Shown piece after piece: positions 35,279-44,398 of a stretch of 51,724 nt of DNA. The DNA lies in the NCBI GenBank assembly GCA_001792535.1, contig MGGS01000001.1:175685-227408 (forward strand), given 5' to 3'. The stretch comes from Candidatus Woesebacteria bacterium RIFCSPHIGHO2_02_FULL_42_20 (GTDB lineage Bacteria > Patescibacteriota > Microgenomatia > UBA8517). Below the pieces are notes generated by a model. That model was not told where the DNA came from, ran no database searches, and saw only the letters and a list, made by a program, of their open reading frames with translations. Positions within the stretch are counted from its first letter, which is position 1, and the number at the start of each line of letters is the position of its first letter. A program made the position numbers and the translations under genes.

Positions 35279-36196
35279 ATGAGTCCCAATCGTCTTAAAG
35301 CCTACTTTAGTCTCATCTTGGTTGCAGCCATTTGGGGCGCTGCAGGGCCTGTAATTAAATTCACACTAGAAGGAATTGATCCTCTTCCCTTTTTGTCATA
35401 CCGGTTTGCAATATCGGCTGTTCTTTCTCTGGCTTTTTTTGTATATAAAATCCGCAAAGGGAAGCAATTTAGAAGACTAAAAGCCAACTTCCCTCTTGCA
35501 ATTCTATATGGTCTACTTGCTGTGCCCATCTCCTTAGGAATCCTCTTTATTGGTCTTGATAAAACGACGGTACTCGACCTGACATTGATTGGAGTCGCAG
35601 GGCCTTTAATAGTTACTGCCGGGGGGGCGCTTTTTTTCCACGATCATATAACCCACAAGGAAAGAATCGGAATATCAATAGTGATTGTAGGTGTTATTTT
35701 AAATTCCATCTTCCCAATACTCAGGGTAGGGTCCGACATAAGACTTACAGGTAATCTTCTCTTATTGGTTTTCTTGGCTGCGGATGCGGCTTCTGTTCTC
35801 ACTGCAAAAAAGGCAGTGCAAATAGGCATCAAGTCGTCAAACCTGACCAATTTAGCCTTTATAATCGGTGCGCTGACCTTAATACCCCTGACAGCGCTTA
35901 TTTATGGTCCTGGAAACCTAATCAATTCAATCCTTAACCTAGAGCTCAAATATCATCTTGGCGTCTGGTACATGGCGCTACTGTCGGGGAGTTTGGCTTA
36001 TTATCTTTACGTGCGTGGCCAACGCACAATAGAGGTCTCTGAGGCTGTACTTTTCAACTATCTGCAACCTTTGTTTATGGTTCCATTGGCAGTTTTTTGG
36101 CTTGGCGAAAAGTTGTCTGCAACATTTTTAATTGGAGCTGTAATTATCGCCGCAGGGCTCTTTATTGCTGAATACAAAAAAGGAAACAAAAAGTGA
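35279..36196 (+). CDS. EamA/DMT-family transporter
   Basis: 305 aa with ten predicted membrane helices in two EamA repeats (AYFSLILVAAIWGAAGPVIKF at 10-30; NLLLLVFLAADAASVLTAKK at about 160). The drug/metabolite transporter superfamily commonly exports amino acids or metabolites. The substrate is not predictable. It starts 33 nt after hisS and overlaps the next gene by 4 nt, so it may be the last step of the histidine operon or the first of a surface-protein unit. A short AT-rich repeat (ATTGATTATTGATTATT) fills the gap before it. Confidence 0.88.
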   Translation: MSPNRLKAYFSLILVAAIWGAAGPVIKFTLEGIDPLPFLSYRFAISAVLSLAFFVYKIRKGKQFRRLKANFPLAILYGLLAVPISLGILFIGLDKTTVLDLTLIGVAGPLIVTAGGALFFHDHITHKERIGISIVIVGVILNSIFPILRVGSDIRLTGNLLLLVFLAADAASVLTAKKAVQIGIKSSNLTNLAFIIGALTLIPLTALIYGPGNLINSILNLELKYHLGVWYMALLSGSLAYYLYVRGQRTIEVSEAVLFNYLQPLFMVPLAVFWLGEKLSATFLIGAVIIAAGLFIAEYKKGNKK

Positions 36197-39100
36197 TATA
36201 TTTAATTAATTTGCTAACAAAACTTAAAACTAAATTTGATCTTCTGGACAAAAAACAAAAAACAGGTATCGGCATCGTCGCCCTTTCTTTCGTCGCGGTT
36301 TTTATTCTCGAAGTTTCGGTTGTCAACAAAAAATATGGAGGTGTGACTAATTTCATCCGAAGAGGCCTTGGTTTACCTACAGCAAACCAACCATTAGCAA
36401 ACGATGGGTTTACCAAGTTACAAATACCCGGAAGACAACCGGCATTTTTTACCCTACTTCCCTCAAATAATTCACTATATGGAGTACGCCCGAGAGAGGA
36501 ATTTATCTTAAAGTCCCAAAAAGACATCGATAAAAATTTTTTAGAAACCCACCTGGTTAGCTCTACACCTGTCACGCTTACACGAATTAGTAGTTCCGAA
36601 TACACATTGACGCCTGCACAAAGTGTAGCGCTTGGCGGGCTATTTTCCGTAAGTTTGCCCGTCAAAGATCAAAGCAACAACAATGTCACTTTTGACCGCG
36701 ACTACGGTTGGACATTTCAGGCCCAGGAAAAATTCAAAACAACTGGCTCGATTCCCGGCAACCAGGCAAAGGATGTTCCTGTTAACACCGGCATAGAAAT
36801 TGTTTTTAACCAAGATGACTTTCAAGACCCACAAGGCTATTTGGAAATTTCCCCCTCGATAACCTTCCGAGCAGAAATGCACGAGAATACCCTCTCAATC
36901 ATTCCACTAAGTCCGCTTAAACCAAAGACGGTCTATACAGTCACTCTCAAAAAGGGCCTCGGCCTAAATTCAAGAAGCGACCCAACTGACGAAGACTTCT
37001 CGTATTCGTTCCAGACTGCAGATGAAAAATCAAATACGACAACTCCTGTGCCCACCTTAAGCGTCGAAACGAATTTCCTTGAAATATCCCCCAGTGAGGC
37101 ACCTCAAATAAAAGTCTTTACCTCAAATTGGAATGACCAGACAACCACAAACGCTAAAGTGTTCAAGTTTAATTCCGCACAGCAATTTTTGGATAGCCGC
37201 CAAAAAATCGACGAGTCCCAGTACAATTGGTGGAACTATTTTCAAGAAGACGAACCGGCAGACGTAAGTAATATGCAAATGGTGTTTGAGGGGAACCTGA
37301 AAGTAACAACCGAAGAGTACTTAAGCTATATTAAGTTTCCGAAGTCCTTTGACGAAGGTTATTATCTTGTGCAGTTTTGGTTTGCCGATGGAGAAAAACT
37401 TTCCCAGGTGTGGTTGCAATCGACAACTATCGCGGGATTGGTATCCGTTGGCCGGGATCATACATTGGTTTGGGTGAATAACGTCCAGGATGCCTCCCCC
37501 ACCGCCTCGGCGCAAATTTCGCCAATGGGCTCATCCGGGCAGTACTTTACCAATGATCAAGGAATATCAGAATTTGGCACGCCCAGTATTTTTTTTGACC
37601 GGGGTACACACTATTTATCAATTCGCTCAACTGATGCCAAACATTTACTTATACCCATTTTTTCGCAGGAGGGAAAGAGTAAACCCGGGCAAGAGACAGC
37701 CGACGATTACTGGTCATACCTCTACCAAGAAAGAAGGTTATATAAATCCGGGGACACCTTAAATTTTTGGGGAATCATCAAAAATAAAGCCTCCGGGACT
37801 GCGCCTGAAAAACTCAGTGTTCAAGTTTCCGGAGGAGGCTGGGAAAATGGACAGGCACTTTTCAGTAAAAACATCACACCGAAGGCCGACGGTACATTTC
37901 TTGACAGCTTTGGTTTGGAAAATGTCCCTGGCGGCTGGTATAACCTAACGATTTCGGTCAACAACCTTTCTGTCACAAGTGCCGGTTTTCAAGTCAAGGA
38001 CTACCAAACCCCAGAAATGAAAATCGAGGTCACTGCAGACAAAAAAGCCGTTTTTGTCGGGGAAAATGTAAAATTTGACATTACGACAACCTTTTTTGAC
38101 GGTACTCCCGCAAGCACTATCCCCTTAAAAACGGTAAGCCCGGCACTGGGGACAACTGAAATTAAGACAAGCGACTCCGGCCGTGCAGAGTTCAATTACT
38201 CACCCAAAGAAAAGGATTACGAAACGTATTACCCGTACTATGAAAGCGTTAACATCAGCCCCGCGCTCGCCCAAACCGAGCAGATAGAAGGCGTAGGCAT
38301 TGTACTGGTATTTGGCCCGCGGTTAATGCTAACGCCCGATGGCAGCCAAGACGGGTCTAGCGCAAGGGTCAAAGCCACAATAAATAAAGTGGTATTAGAT
38401 AAAATAAACGCCGGCGAGTCAACCACCGACGCTAAAGGCGACCCGATCGACAAGGTCAATGTAAAGCTTGAAGTTACCAAATCGTGGACGGAAAGCGTGG
38501 AGGCCGGGACATACTACGACTATGTCGAAAAAGTCACACGCCCCAAATACAATTACGTCCCCCACTCGGAAAAAGTAATTGACACGACACTCGTTACAAA
38601 CCTCCAAGGCGAAGTTACTCATGAGTTTCAGATGGAGGAAGAGAGATCTTATCAAGCAAGGCTAACTGTTACGGATGAATTCGGCAAAAGTGCCAAAACG
38701 ACAGATTATTTTTATTACTATAAAACTTCCACAGACTCTTCGGTTTATGAGTACACAAGCCCGGAGTTGGTTTTGGACCAGGAAACCAATCTTTATTCAC
38801 TCAATGAAGAAGCCAAGGCCCATATCATCCAGGGCGGGGAAAACTTCAAAGACACAAGTGAAAATAGATTCCTTTTTATTGTAGCCAAATCGGGAGCTCA
38901 AGACTTTTATACCAGTGATGGCCCAAATTTCTCTTTTATTTTTTCAGACAAACACATCCCCAATGCGTATCTGTCCGCCATAGTCTTTACAGGCAAGTAC
39001 TATCAAACAGTCTCGACTAATTGCAGGTGGGAATGGCAATGCAGTTATTGGGGCTACTATTACGACAGCTATGCATTTAACGGACTCGAAGTGCACTATA

Positions 39101-41304
39101 AAACCGAGGCCAAAGATTTAGAGCTCACCTTGAATTTTGACAAAGAAGCTTATGAGCCCGGGGAAGAGGTCAAAGCGAAAATTCACGTCACCAAGAACGG
39201 TAATAATGTCCCAGGCGCACAAGTAAACTTAGCTTTGGTCGACGAGGCACTGGAAGCAATCGGCGGAGTCGTCAAGCCCAAAATAATGGAAAGCTTGTAC
39301 GCACCTTCGGCAAGTTTGATCTATTACAACTACTATTCGCATAAACCCTTGGTCCCTTCTCCTGGCGGCGGCGGAGCCGAAAGGGGTGGTGGAGGCGGAG
39401 ACTACCGCGAAATATTCAAAGACACTGCGGTCTTTACAAGCAATCAAACAAACGACTCCGGACTAGTCGAATTTAGTTTTAAGTTACCCGATGACATTAC
39501 CACTTGGCTCGCCTACGCCCAGGCAGTGACTGCGGACCTCTCCGCGGGTCAAACTGAAAATAAAATTGTAGCAACCAAAGACTTTTTTGTTACAGTTAAT
39601 TTTCCGCGAAAATATTTAGTAAAAGATAAGACTTTTTTGTCGGCAAACAGTTTTGGTAAAAACCAGCCGTCCAAAGGAACCGTCAGTTACGAAACACTAA
39701 TTTTTGCAAACGGCGAGGAAAGAAATAAACAAACACAACAAGGACCTCTCGGCAAAGACGTTCTTTTTGAAATGCCAAAATTAACCGCCGGCGCCTACCA
39801 GGCAGGAGTCACCGGCAAACTTGCCAACCTTCAGGACGGAATCCGTTTACCTTTTGAAACAACAAATTCCAGATTCGGCTTTGAAACCTCCAAACGTGAT
39901 CAAGTGAAGTCCGGCAGCCAGGTGAACAACTTTGAAACAGTGAACTTCCTCAGCGACAAGCCGTTAAGACTCGTTGTCAGCGATATCGGCAAAGGGGCTT
40001 ACTATAACCAGCTAATCAGGTTCTGTTATACCCAAAGCAACCGGCTCGAAAAGTTAATTGCAAAACGCTTTGCCGGAGCGCTGTTGGAAGAAAGATTTGC
40101 CGAGAATATTTGTGCTGTCCCGGACAGCGACTTACAAAAATTCACCAACCCCGACGGGGGCCTAAGTTTGGTCTGGTGGGGATCCAGTGACCTGGATACT
40201 ACAACTTGGGCAGCATATGTCGCGCCCAATTCCTTTTCAAAAGAAGACCTCGAAAGTTATTTCGAAGCAAAAACAACCGAAAATCGAATCTCCTCACTTT
40301 GGGGGTTAACCTCCATTGGCAGCCCTAAAATAACACAGCTTAAAGCACAGCAAAAAAATATCTCGAATTTTGACGACAAAGTAAAACTTGCAATTGCGCT
40401 GGCAGCAAACGGCGAAATTGAAATCGCACGTGACATTTATTATGACCTTCTTGTTGACTTCGCCTTCGAAAACAAACCCTACATTAGGATTCAAACTCCT
40501 TTGACTGCTAATCAAAACGCAGGTGATACATACGCCCGAAATACAAGCTATGTTCTTCTTCTGGGCAGCTTAGTCGAGCCATCATACAATGAAGGACTGT
40601 TTATTTACCTTCGTGACTGGCAATATTCAATTCAAGACGTTGTTTTGGATTTATCAAAAACGGCGTTTATCAATAACGAATTGTCCAAACTCCCTGATGA
40701 AGATACGCAAGTAGTTGTAACCTCCTCGAGCCGAGACCAAGTAGTGGATTTAACTAAGGGCCGAAATTCGACTATAAAAGTATCACCCGAAGAAATTTCA
40801 AGCTTGGTTGCCAAAACTATCAAAGGCAAATCCGAGGTAACTCTCGATTATTATACAGATCTTGAAGGCATGAAAAAAATGGGCATCGACAACAGGCTTA
40901 AAATAAAGCGATCATATAGAGAAATTGAGGGTGACGGCAAAATTACTCCGGGTGATATTGTTGAAATAACCATTGACTACGATCTGGACACGCCATCGGC
41001 TCCCTACGGCGGATACGAGATTACCGACTTTTTGCCGTCAGGCTTTTCCAAAATCCAAAGTCCGGAAAGTTTTGGCTTGTCGCCCAAAGGCTGGGTGTCA
41101 GACAATAACGATAACGTGCTCACGCACTCCTTTTACAATTCACCCTGGTGGGGATTTTACGACACCAAATCAATTGTCTACTTTGCCCGAGCCATGTCGC
41201 CGGGAACTTATTTGGCCGAACCTGCTGTCATCCAATCCCAACTTGACCTGACCGTCTTTAACAGCACGGAGACAGACTCGTTGACAATCAGTCCCCGATC
41301 ATGA
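36193..41304 (+). CDS. Giant alpha-2-macroglobulin-like surface protein
   Basis: 1703 aa from a GTG that overlaps the EamA stop. A cytoplasmic start and one membrane anchor (residues 25-46) come first. A SbsA-type Ig domain follows at about 175-275 (GNQAKDVPVNTGIEIVFNQ). MG domains lie from about 500 (RLYKSGDTLNFWGIIKNKASG is MG2-like), then a Gly-rich bait-like segment near 1057-1072. The A2M core is TTWLAYAQAVTADLSAGQTENK, then FFVTVNFPRKYLVKDKTFL. The thioester-domain position reads FCYTQSNRL (C1278, Q1281), so Cys-x-x-Gln is kept although the usual GCxEQ is lost. A C-terminal MG10-like domain is KITPGDIVEITIDYD. Bacterial A2Ms trap or inhibit foreign proteases at the envelope. Confidence 0.88.
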   Translation: MIYLINLLTKLKTKFDLLDKKQKTGIGIVALSFVAVFILEVSVVNKKYGGVTNFIRRGLGLPTANQPLANDGFTKLQIPGRQPAFFTLLPSNNSLYGVRPREEFILKSQKDIDKNFLETHLVSSTPVTLTRISSSEYTLTPAQSVALGGLFSVSLPVKDQSNNNVTFDRDYGWTFQAQEKFKTTGSIPGNQAKDVPVNTGIEIVFNQDDFQDPQGYLEISPSITFRAEMHENTLSIIPLSPLKPKTVYTVTLKKGLGLNSRSDPTDEDFSYSFQTADEKSNTTTPVPTLSVETNFLEISPSEAPQIKVFTSNWNDQTTTNAKVFKFNSAQQFLDSRQKIDESQYNWWNYFQEDEPADVSNMQMVFEGNLKVTTEEYLSYIKFPKSFDEGYYLVQFWFADGEKLSQVWLQSTTIAGLVSVGRDHTLVWVNNVQDASPTASAQISPMGSSGQYFTNDQGISEFGTPSIFFDRGTHYLSIRSTDAKHLLIPIFSQEGKSKPGQETADDYWSYLYQERRLYKSGDTLNFWGIIKNKASGTAPEKLSVQVSGGGWENGQALFSKNITPKADGTFLDSFGLENVPGGWYNLTISVNNLSVTSAGFQVKDYQTPEMKIEVTADKKAVFVGENVKFDITTTFFDGTPASTIPLKTVSPALGTTEIKTSDSGRAEFNYSPKEKDYETYYPYYESVNISPALAQTEQIEGVGIVLVFGPRLMLTPDGSQDGSSARVKATINKVVLDKINAGESTTDAKGDPIDKVNVKLEVTKSWTESVEAGTYYDYVEKVTRPKYNYVPHSEKVIDTTLVTNLQGEVTHEFQMEEERSYQARLTVTDEFGKSAKTTDYFYYYKTSTDSSVYEYTSPELVLDQETNLYSLNEEAKAHIIQGGENFKDTSENRFLFIVAKSGAQDFYTSDGPNFSFIFSDKHIPNAYLSAIVFTGKYYQTVSTNCRWEWQCSYWGYYYDSYAFNGLEVHYKTEAKDLELTLNFDKEAYEPGEEVKAKIHVTKNGNNVPGAQVNLALVDEALEAIGGVVKPKIMESLYAPSASLIYYNYYSHKPLVPSPGGGGAERGGGGGDYREIFKDTAVFTSNQTNDSGLVEFSFKLPDDITTWLAYAQAVTADLSAGQTENKIVATKDFFVTVNFPRKYLVKDKTFLSANSFGKNQPSKGTVSYETLIFANGEERNKQTQQGPLGKDVLFEMPKLTAGAYQAGVTGKLANLQDGIRLPFETTNSRFGFETSKRDQVKSGSQVNNFETVNFLSDKPLRLVVSDIGKGAYYNQLIRFCYTQSNRLEKLIAKRFAGALLEERFAENICAVPDSDLQKFTNPDGGLSLVWWGSSDLDTTTWAAYVAPNSFSKEDLESYFEAKTTENRISSLWGLTSIGSPKITQLKAQQKNISNFDDKVKLAIALAANGEIEIARDIYYDLLVDFAFENKPYIRIQTPLTANQNAGDTYARNTSYVLLLGSLVEPSYNEGLFIYLRDWQYSIQDVVLDLSKTAFINNELSKLPDEDTQVVVTSSSRDQVVDLTKGRNSTIKVSPEEISSLVAKTIKGKSEVTLDYYTDLEGMKKMGIDNRLKIKRSYREIEGDGKITPGDIVEITIDYDLDTPSAPYGGYEITDFLPSGFSKIQSPESFGLSPKGWVSDNNDNVLTHSFYNSPWWGFYDTKSIVYFARAMSPGTYLAEPAVIQSQLDLTVFNSTETDSLTISPRS

Positions 41305-42104
41305 AAAAAATTACCTACATAAGGTTTATTGTGTTGGGTTTAGTTATACTTTTCGCTACTTTGCTTAATAAAACAGCGCCTTTCGGTCAGGTAAAAGGAC
41401 TAAGCGACTCGGCAAAAAACAAAGCGATCAGAGGCCTGGTTATCCCCCATCACGGACTTGCCGGTGGGCTCATCACAGAGTCAATCGAGCTATTGCGGCA
41501 AAACAGAAACGACTACCAAATACTGGTAATCATCGGGCCTAACCATTTTTACAAAGAAAGTTACACCTTGACTTCGTCAACCAAACTCCAAGACACGGCA
41601 GTCGACAGTGAATTTATCGAAAAGCTCAAGGAAATGTTCCCCAAAACGGTTTTGGACCAAGACATAGTCGGGGCAGAACATGCAGTTACAACTGCGGCGA
41701 GTTATTTCACAGAATATTTCCCCAAATCAAGGATTATCCCTTTAGTGATTTCTCCGTATTTTACCGAAGAGAGTTTACGCACAATTGCCGACTTTCTTTC
41801 CCAAAACTTGCCTCGAAATACATTATACGTAGCAAGTGTCGACTTTTCACACAATCTGCTAACTGACGAGTCGCTAGTAAATAACGAGGAATCTATAAAA
41901 ACTATTCGCTCATTTGATTTCCCAACCCTATTTAAATACACCGACAGTCATATGGACTCGCCCGCGTCAGTCGCACTTGTCATGTTGGTAATGCAAAACT
42001 TGAAAACAACTAATTGGACAACCGTTGAAAGTCTGCACTCCGGACTTATTTTAAACGACCCCACAATCCAAGGCACCAGCTACGTAACGGGTATTTTCTA
42101 CTGA
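41301..42104 (+). CDS. MEMO1/AmmeMemoRadiSam system protein B, membrane-anchored
   Basis: 267 aa. After an N-terminal hydrophobic anchor (RFIVLGLVILFATLL), the MEMO fold is marked by GLVIPHHGLAGG, VIIGPNHFYKES, GAEHAVTTAA, IIPLVISPY and VASVDFSHNL. These His/Asp/Glu positions are conserved in MEMO proteins, which resemble extradiol dioxygenases. The radical-SAM and AMMECR1 partners are not in the window. An anchored version overlapping an A2M gene by 4 nt suggests an envelope role here. Confidence 0.85.
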   Translation: MKKITYIRFIVLGLVILFATLLNKTAPFGQVKGLSDSAKNKAIRGLVIPHHGLAGGLITESIELLRQNRNDYQILVIIGPNHFYKESYTLTSSTKLQDTAVDSEFIEKLKEMFPKTVLDQDIVGAEHAVTTAASYFTEYFPKSRIIPLVISPYFTEESLRTIADFLSQNLPRNTLYVASVDFSHNLLTDESLVNNEESIKTIRSFDFPTLFKYTDSHMDSPASVALVMLVMQNLKTTNWTTVESLHSGLILNDPTIQGTSYVTGIFY

Positions 42105-42114
42105 CCTCAACTTG

Positions 42115-42123
42115 TGATATAAT
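42115..42123 (+). promoter_or_regulatory. rpmE promoter (leaderless)
   Basis: Extended -10 TG-A-TATAAT ending 8 nt before the rpmE ATG, so transcription should start at about the start codon. Confidence 0.6.
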
Positions 42124-42131
42124 CTTTACCT

Positions 42132-42449
42132 ATGAAAGCTACTATTCACCCCCAAACTTATCCGGAAGCAAAAATTACTTGCGCCTGCGGCAACACATTT
42201 GTCATGGGGCTCACTGTCCCTACCCTTGCCGTCGAAGTCTGCAGTAATTGCCACCCATTTTATACAGGGAAAATGAAGTACGTGGATATAGCCGGACGAG
42301 TCGACACCTTTAAAGCAAGGCAAGCGGGAGCGGTCAAAAGAGTATTATCCAAAGCCGAAAAAAGAAAAGCAAAAAAGCAAAAAAGGATTGATTCCGAGCG
42401 CGGTAGACCTACTTCACTGGCGGAACTTCGCAGAAACAAAAAACGCTAG
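42132..42449 (+). CDS. rpmE: Ribosomal protein bL31, with basic C-terminal extension
   Basis: 105 aa. The zinc-containing form: [17 protein letters not shown] (two Cys), [30 protein letters not shown]. Residues 1-68 are a normal L31; the remaining about 37 residues are a Lys/Arg-rich tail ([18 protein letters not shown]) that contacts rRNA or is disordered. It is followed after 26 nt by prfA, the usual rpmE-prfA order. Confidence 0.95.
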   Translation: MKATIHPQTYPEAKITCACGNTFVMGLTVPTLAVEVCSNCHPFYTGKMKYVDIAGRVDTFKARQAGAVKRVLSKAEKRKAKKQKRIDSERGRPTSLAELRRNKKR

Positions 42450-42475
42450 TTAGTTCATGCTTATTGGTTCATACT

Positions 42476-43171
42476 ATGGAAAGTCAAACAGTTTATATTG
42501 AAACTCGTGCGGGAACAGGAGGAGATGAAGCCTCTCTATGGGCAAATGAGCTTCTTCGCATGTACGCGCGGTACGCCAACAAAAAAAACTGGAAGGTCTA
42601 CGAGATAGACACGGGAGTCATTAAAGTCAACGGGCCATCTGCTTTCAATGAGCTCAAAAATGAAGCCGGAGTTCATCGCGTCCAGCGAGTGCCGGCAACC
42701 GAACGCAGAGGAAGAATCCATACTTCAACGGCAACTGTCGCTATACTCCCGGAGGTGGCAGAGAGCGAGGTACAGATAAATCCGAACGACCTTGAAATTC
42801 AATTTTATCGCTCAGGCGGCCATGGTGGCCAAAACGTAAATAAGGTTTCAACAGCTGTGCGCTTAACTCATAAACCTACTGGAATTATGATTACCGCCTC
42901 ACGCGAACGCTTTCAAGAGCAAAACAGAATGAATGCCTTGGCAATTCTGCGGGCCAAACTTTTTGAACGAGAAGAGGAAGAAAAAATGCGAACAACCGCC
43001 GGTTACCGTTCGGCCATAGGCCGAGGGTTTCGAAGCGAAAAAATCCGTACTTACAACTTCCCCCAAGACAGAGTCACCGATCACCGGATCGGCAAGAGTT
43101 TTGGCAAACTTGAAAGTATAATGGAAGGCAATTTGGACAAAATAATCGAGCTAACCAAAAACCTTCAGTAA
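42476..43171 (+). CDS. prfA: Peptide chain release factor 1, lacking domain 1
   Basis: 231 aa from ATG 42476; a TTG at 42464 is also possible. The protein begins at the RF core ([22 protein letters not shown]), which in ordinary RF1 starts near residue 110, so the N-terminal helical domain is absent. Only 26 nt separate it from rpmE, leaving no room for it. The stop-codon-reading motif is P-A-T at 73-75 (RVQRVPATE), as in RF1 (RF2 has SPF), so UAA/UAG recognition is expected. The peptidyl-tRNA hydrolysis motif GGQ is at 117-119 ([12 protein letters not shown]). The C-terminal [16 protein letters not shown] is normal. Confidence 0.9.
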   Translation: MESQTVYIETRAGTGGDEASLWANELLRMYARYANKKNWKVYEIDTGVIKVNGPSAFNELKNEAGVHRVQRVPATERRGRIHTSTATVAILPEVAESEVQINPNDLEIQFYRSGGHGGQNVNKVSTAVRLTHKPTGIMITASRERFQEQNRMNALAILRAKLFEREEEEKMRTTAGYRSAIGRGFRSEKIRTYNFPQDRVTDHRIGKSFGKLESIMEGNLDKIIELTKNLQ

Positions 43172-43177
43172 TCAGAC

Positions 43178-43534
43178 TCAGATTCTCAGCGTGGCTTTGT
43201 AGAGTTTTCTTTTTAGAGGATCAAGTGACAATCCCAAGGCCTCAAGTGTAAAAATCCCCAAAAGTAAATCGTCCCCTTTTTCTCCAAATAAAACGGGAGC
43301 ACCTCTTTCGATACCTTTATATTCAAAAAGTGCGGTTCCAACTTTTCTGGATATTATTTTGCCATCGGCCAAAAGAAAGTCTTCGGTTCCTTGCGGTCTA
43401 ATACCAAGTTTTTTTAGTTCAGTTGATGGCACAACGGTATGTGTTGCACCGGAATCAACTAGAAACTTTGCAAAAAATACCTTCTTGGGTTTTGCAGGAT
43501 TTTTTACTAATAACGGAACCTTTGTTATTCCCAT
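43178..43534 (-). CDS. Retropepsin-like aspartic protease
   Basis: 118 aa. A single-lobe aspartyl protease with the active-site motif FLVDSGATHTVVP (D27-S28-G29) and a second hydrophobic-Gly motif DDLLLGIFTLEALGL. This clan AA form dimerises to build one active site. There is no signal peptide. It is a single gene, convergent with prfA and divergent from the kinase-like gene. The substrate is unknown. Confidence 0.85.
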   Translation of the reverse strand: MGITKVPLLVKNPAKPKKVFFAKFLVDSGATHTVVPSTELKKLGIRPQGTEDFLLADGKIISRKVGTALFEYKGIERGAPVLFGEKGDDLLLGIFTLEALGLSLDPLKRKLYKATLRI

Positions 43535-43571
43535 ATCAGAAACAGTATATCATAGAAAGTACTTATAATCG

Positions 43572-43580
43572 TGCTATAAT
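43572..43580 (+). promoter_or_regulatory. Extended -10 promoter, leaderless
   Basis: TG-C-TATAAT ends 8 nt before the ATG at 43589, the same spacing as for rpmE. Confidence 0.6.
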
Positions 43581-43588
43581 CGCAGCAA

Positions 43589-44386
43589 ATGACAGTCGAA
43601 CAAGAAAAAGCGCTAATTGCGACAATCGACAGACTTCCTAAATTATCACCAGAGCAAGAAAAAGCGCTAATAAAAGTTTGTATTCAAGGTCAAGTCCTGC
43701 CACTAAGTGAACTTAATATTGGGCAACCTTTCTACAGGCCACCCGTAATTGAAATAACCGGCATGCCAAAAACTTTTAAGACCAGCTTTCTTAAAACCTA
43801 TGCGTTGTTTTGTGCCAAAAAAGGTATTCCAGTGAAAGTCATTCCCGAACCCGTAGCTCCATTTGGGAGGGATCAAAGCCCCACGGCTTATAATTTAGTT
43901 CTGGCTCAAAGAGCTGCTGATTTACTATTAACGGAACAATTATCAGAAGGAAATGGAACCGCACTTACACTAATTGACAGAGGAATTTACAACGAAATAC
44001 CTTTTTTAGAAGTATACGCCGACGAAGAAGAAATTGACCACGAAGACGCCGAAATTGCTTCAAGATATTTTACGCGCTTTTTTGGAGGTTTCATCGATGC
44101 CGTCGTAATTTGCAAGGCATCTCCTCAAGTCTCGCTGTCGAGAGAGAATCTGAGAGCGGCAAACCCAGATGGAAGGATTATGAACATACAAACACTTGGT
44201 AGACTCAGATCTAAATTTGATGACCTGCCAAACAGAATTGCTGCTTTGAGAAATGAGACATTATTGAGAAACACACCTATACTTATTGCAGAATTAGATA
44301 GTGAACAACCCGCAACACTTTACAAAGGAAATATGATGAGGACAATCGGATCCCTAACTAAAATTTGTACTTCTGTTATCTATTAG
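43589..44386 (+). CDS. P-loop kinase-like protein (thymidylate/deoxynucleoside kinase fold)
   Basis: 265 aa. The N-terminus holds a repeated unit (EQEKALI at 4-10 and 22-28). The P-loop, G58-MPKTF-K64-T65-S66, has Phe where Walker A normally has Gly. Later features fit nucleoside/nucleotide kinases: VKVIPEPVAPFGRDQ, LTLIDRGIYNEIPFLE (DR-x motif) and DAVVICKASPQVSLSRENLRAANPDGRI (lid-like). The substrate cannot be named; a phosphotransferase acting on a small molecule is possible. Its own leaderless promoter lies immediately upstream. Confidence 0.6.
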   Translation: MTVEQEKALIATIDRLPKLSPEQEKALIKVCIQGQVLPLSELNIGQPFYRPPVIEITGMPKTFKTSFLKTYALFCAKKGIPVKVIPEPVAPFGRDQSPTAYNLVLAQRAADLLLTEQLSEGNGTALTLIDRGIYNEIPFLEVYADEEEIDHEDAEIASRYFTRFFGGFIDAVVICKASPQVSLSRENLRAANPDGRIMNIQTLGRLRSKFDDLPNRIAALRNETLLRNTPILIAELDSEQPATLYKGNMMRTIGSLTKICTSVIY

Positions 44387-44398
44387 ACTTGAGTGATT

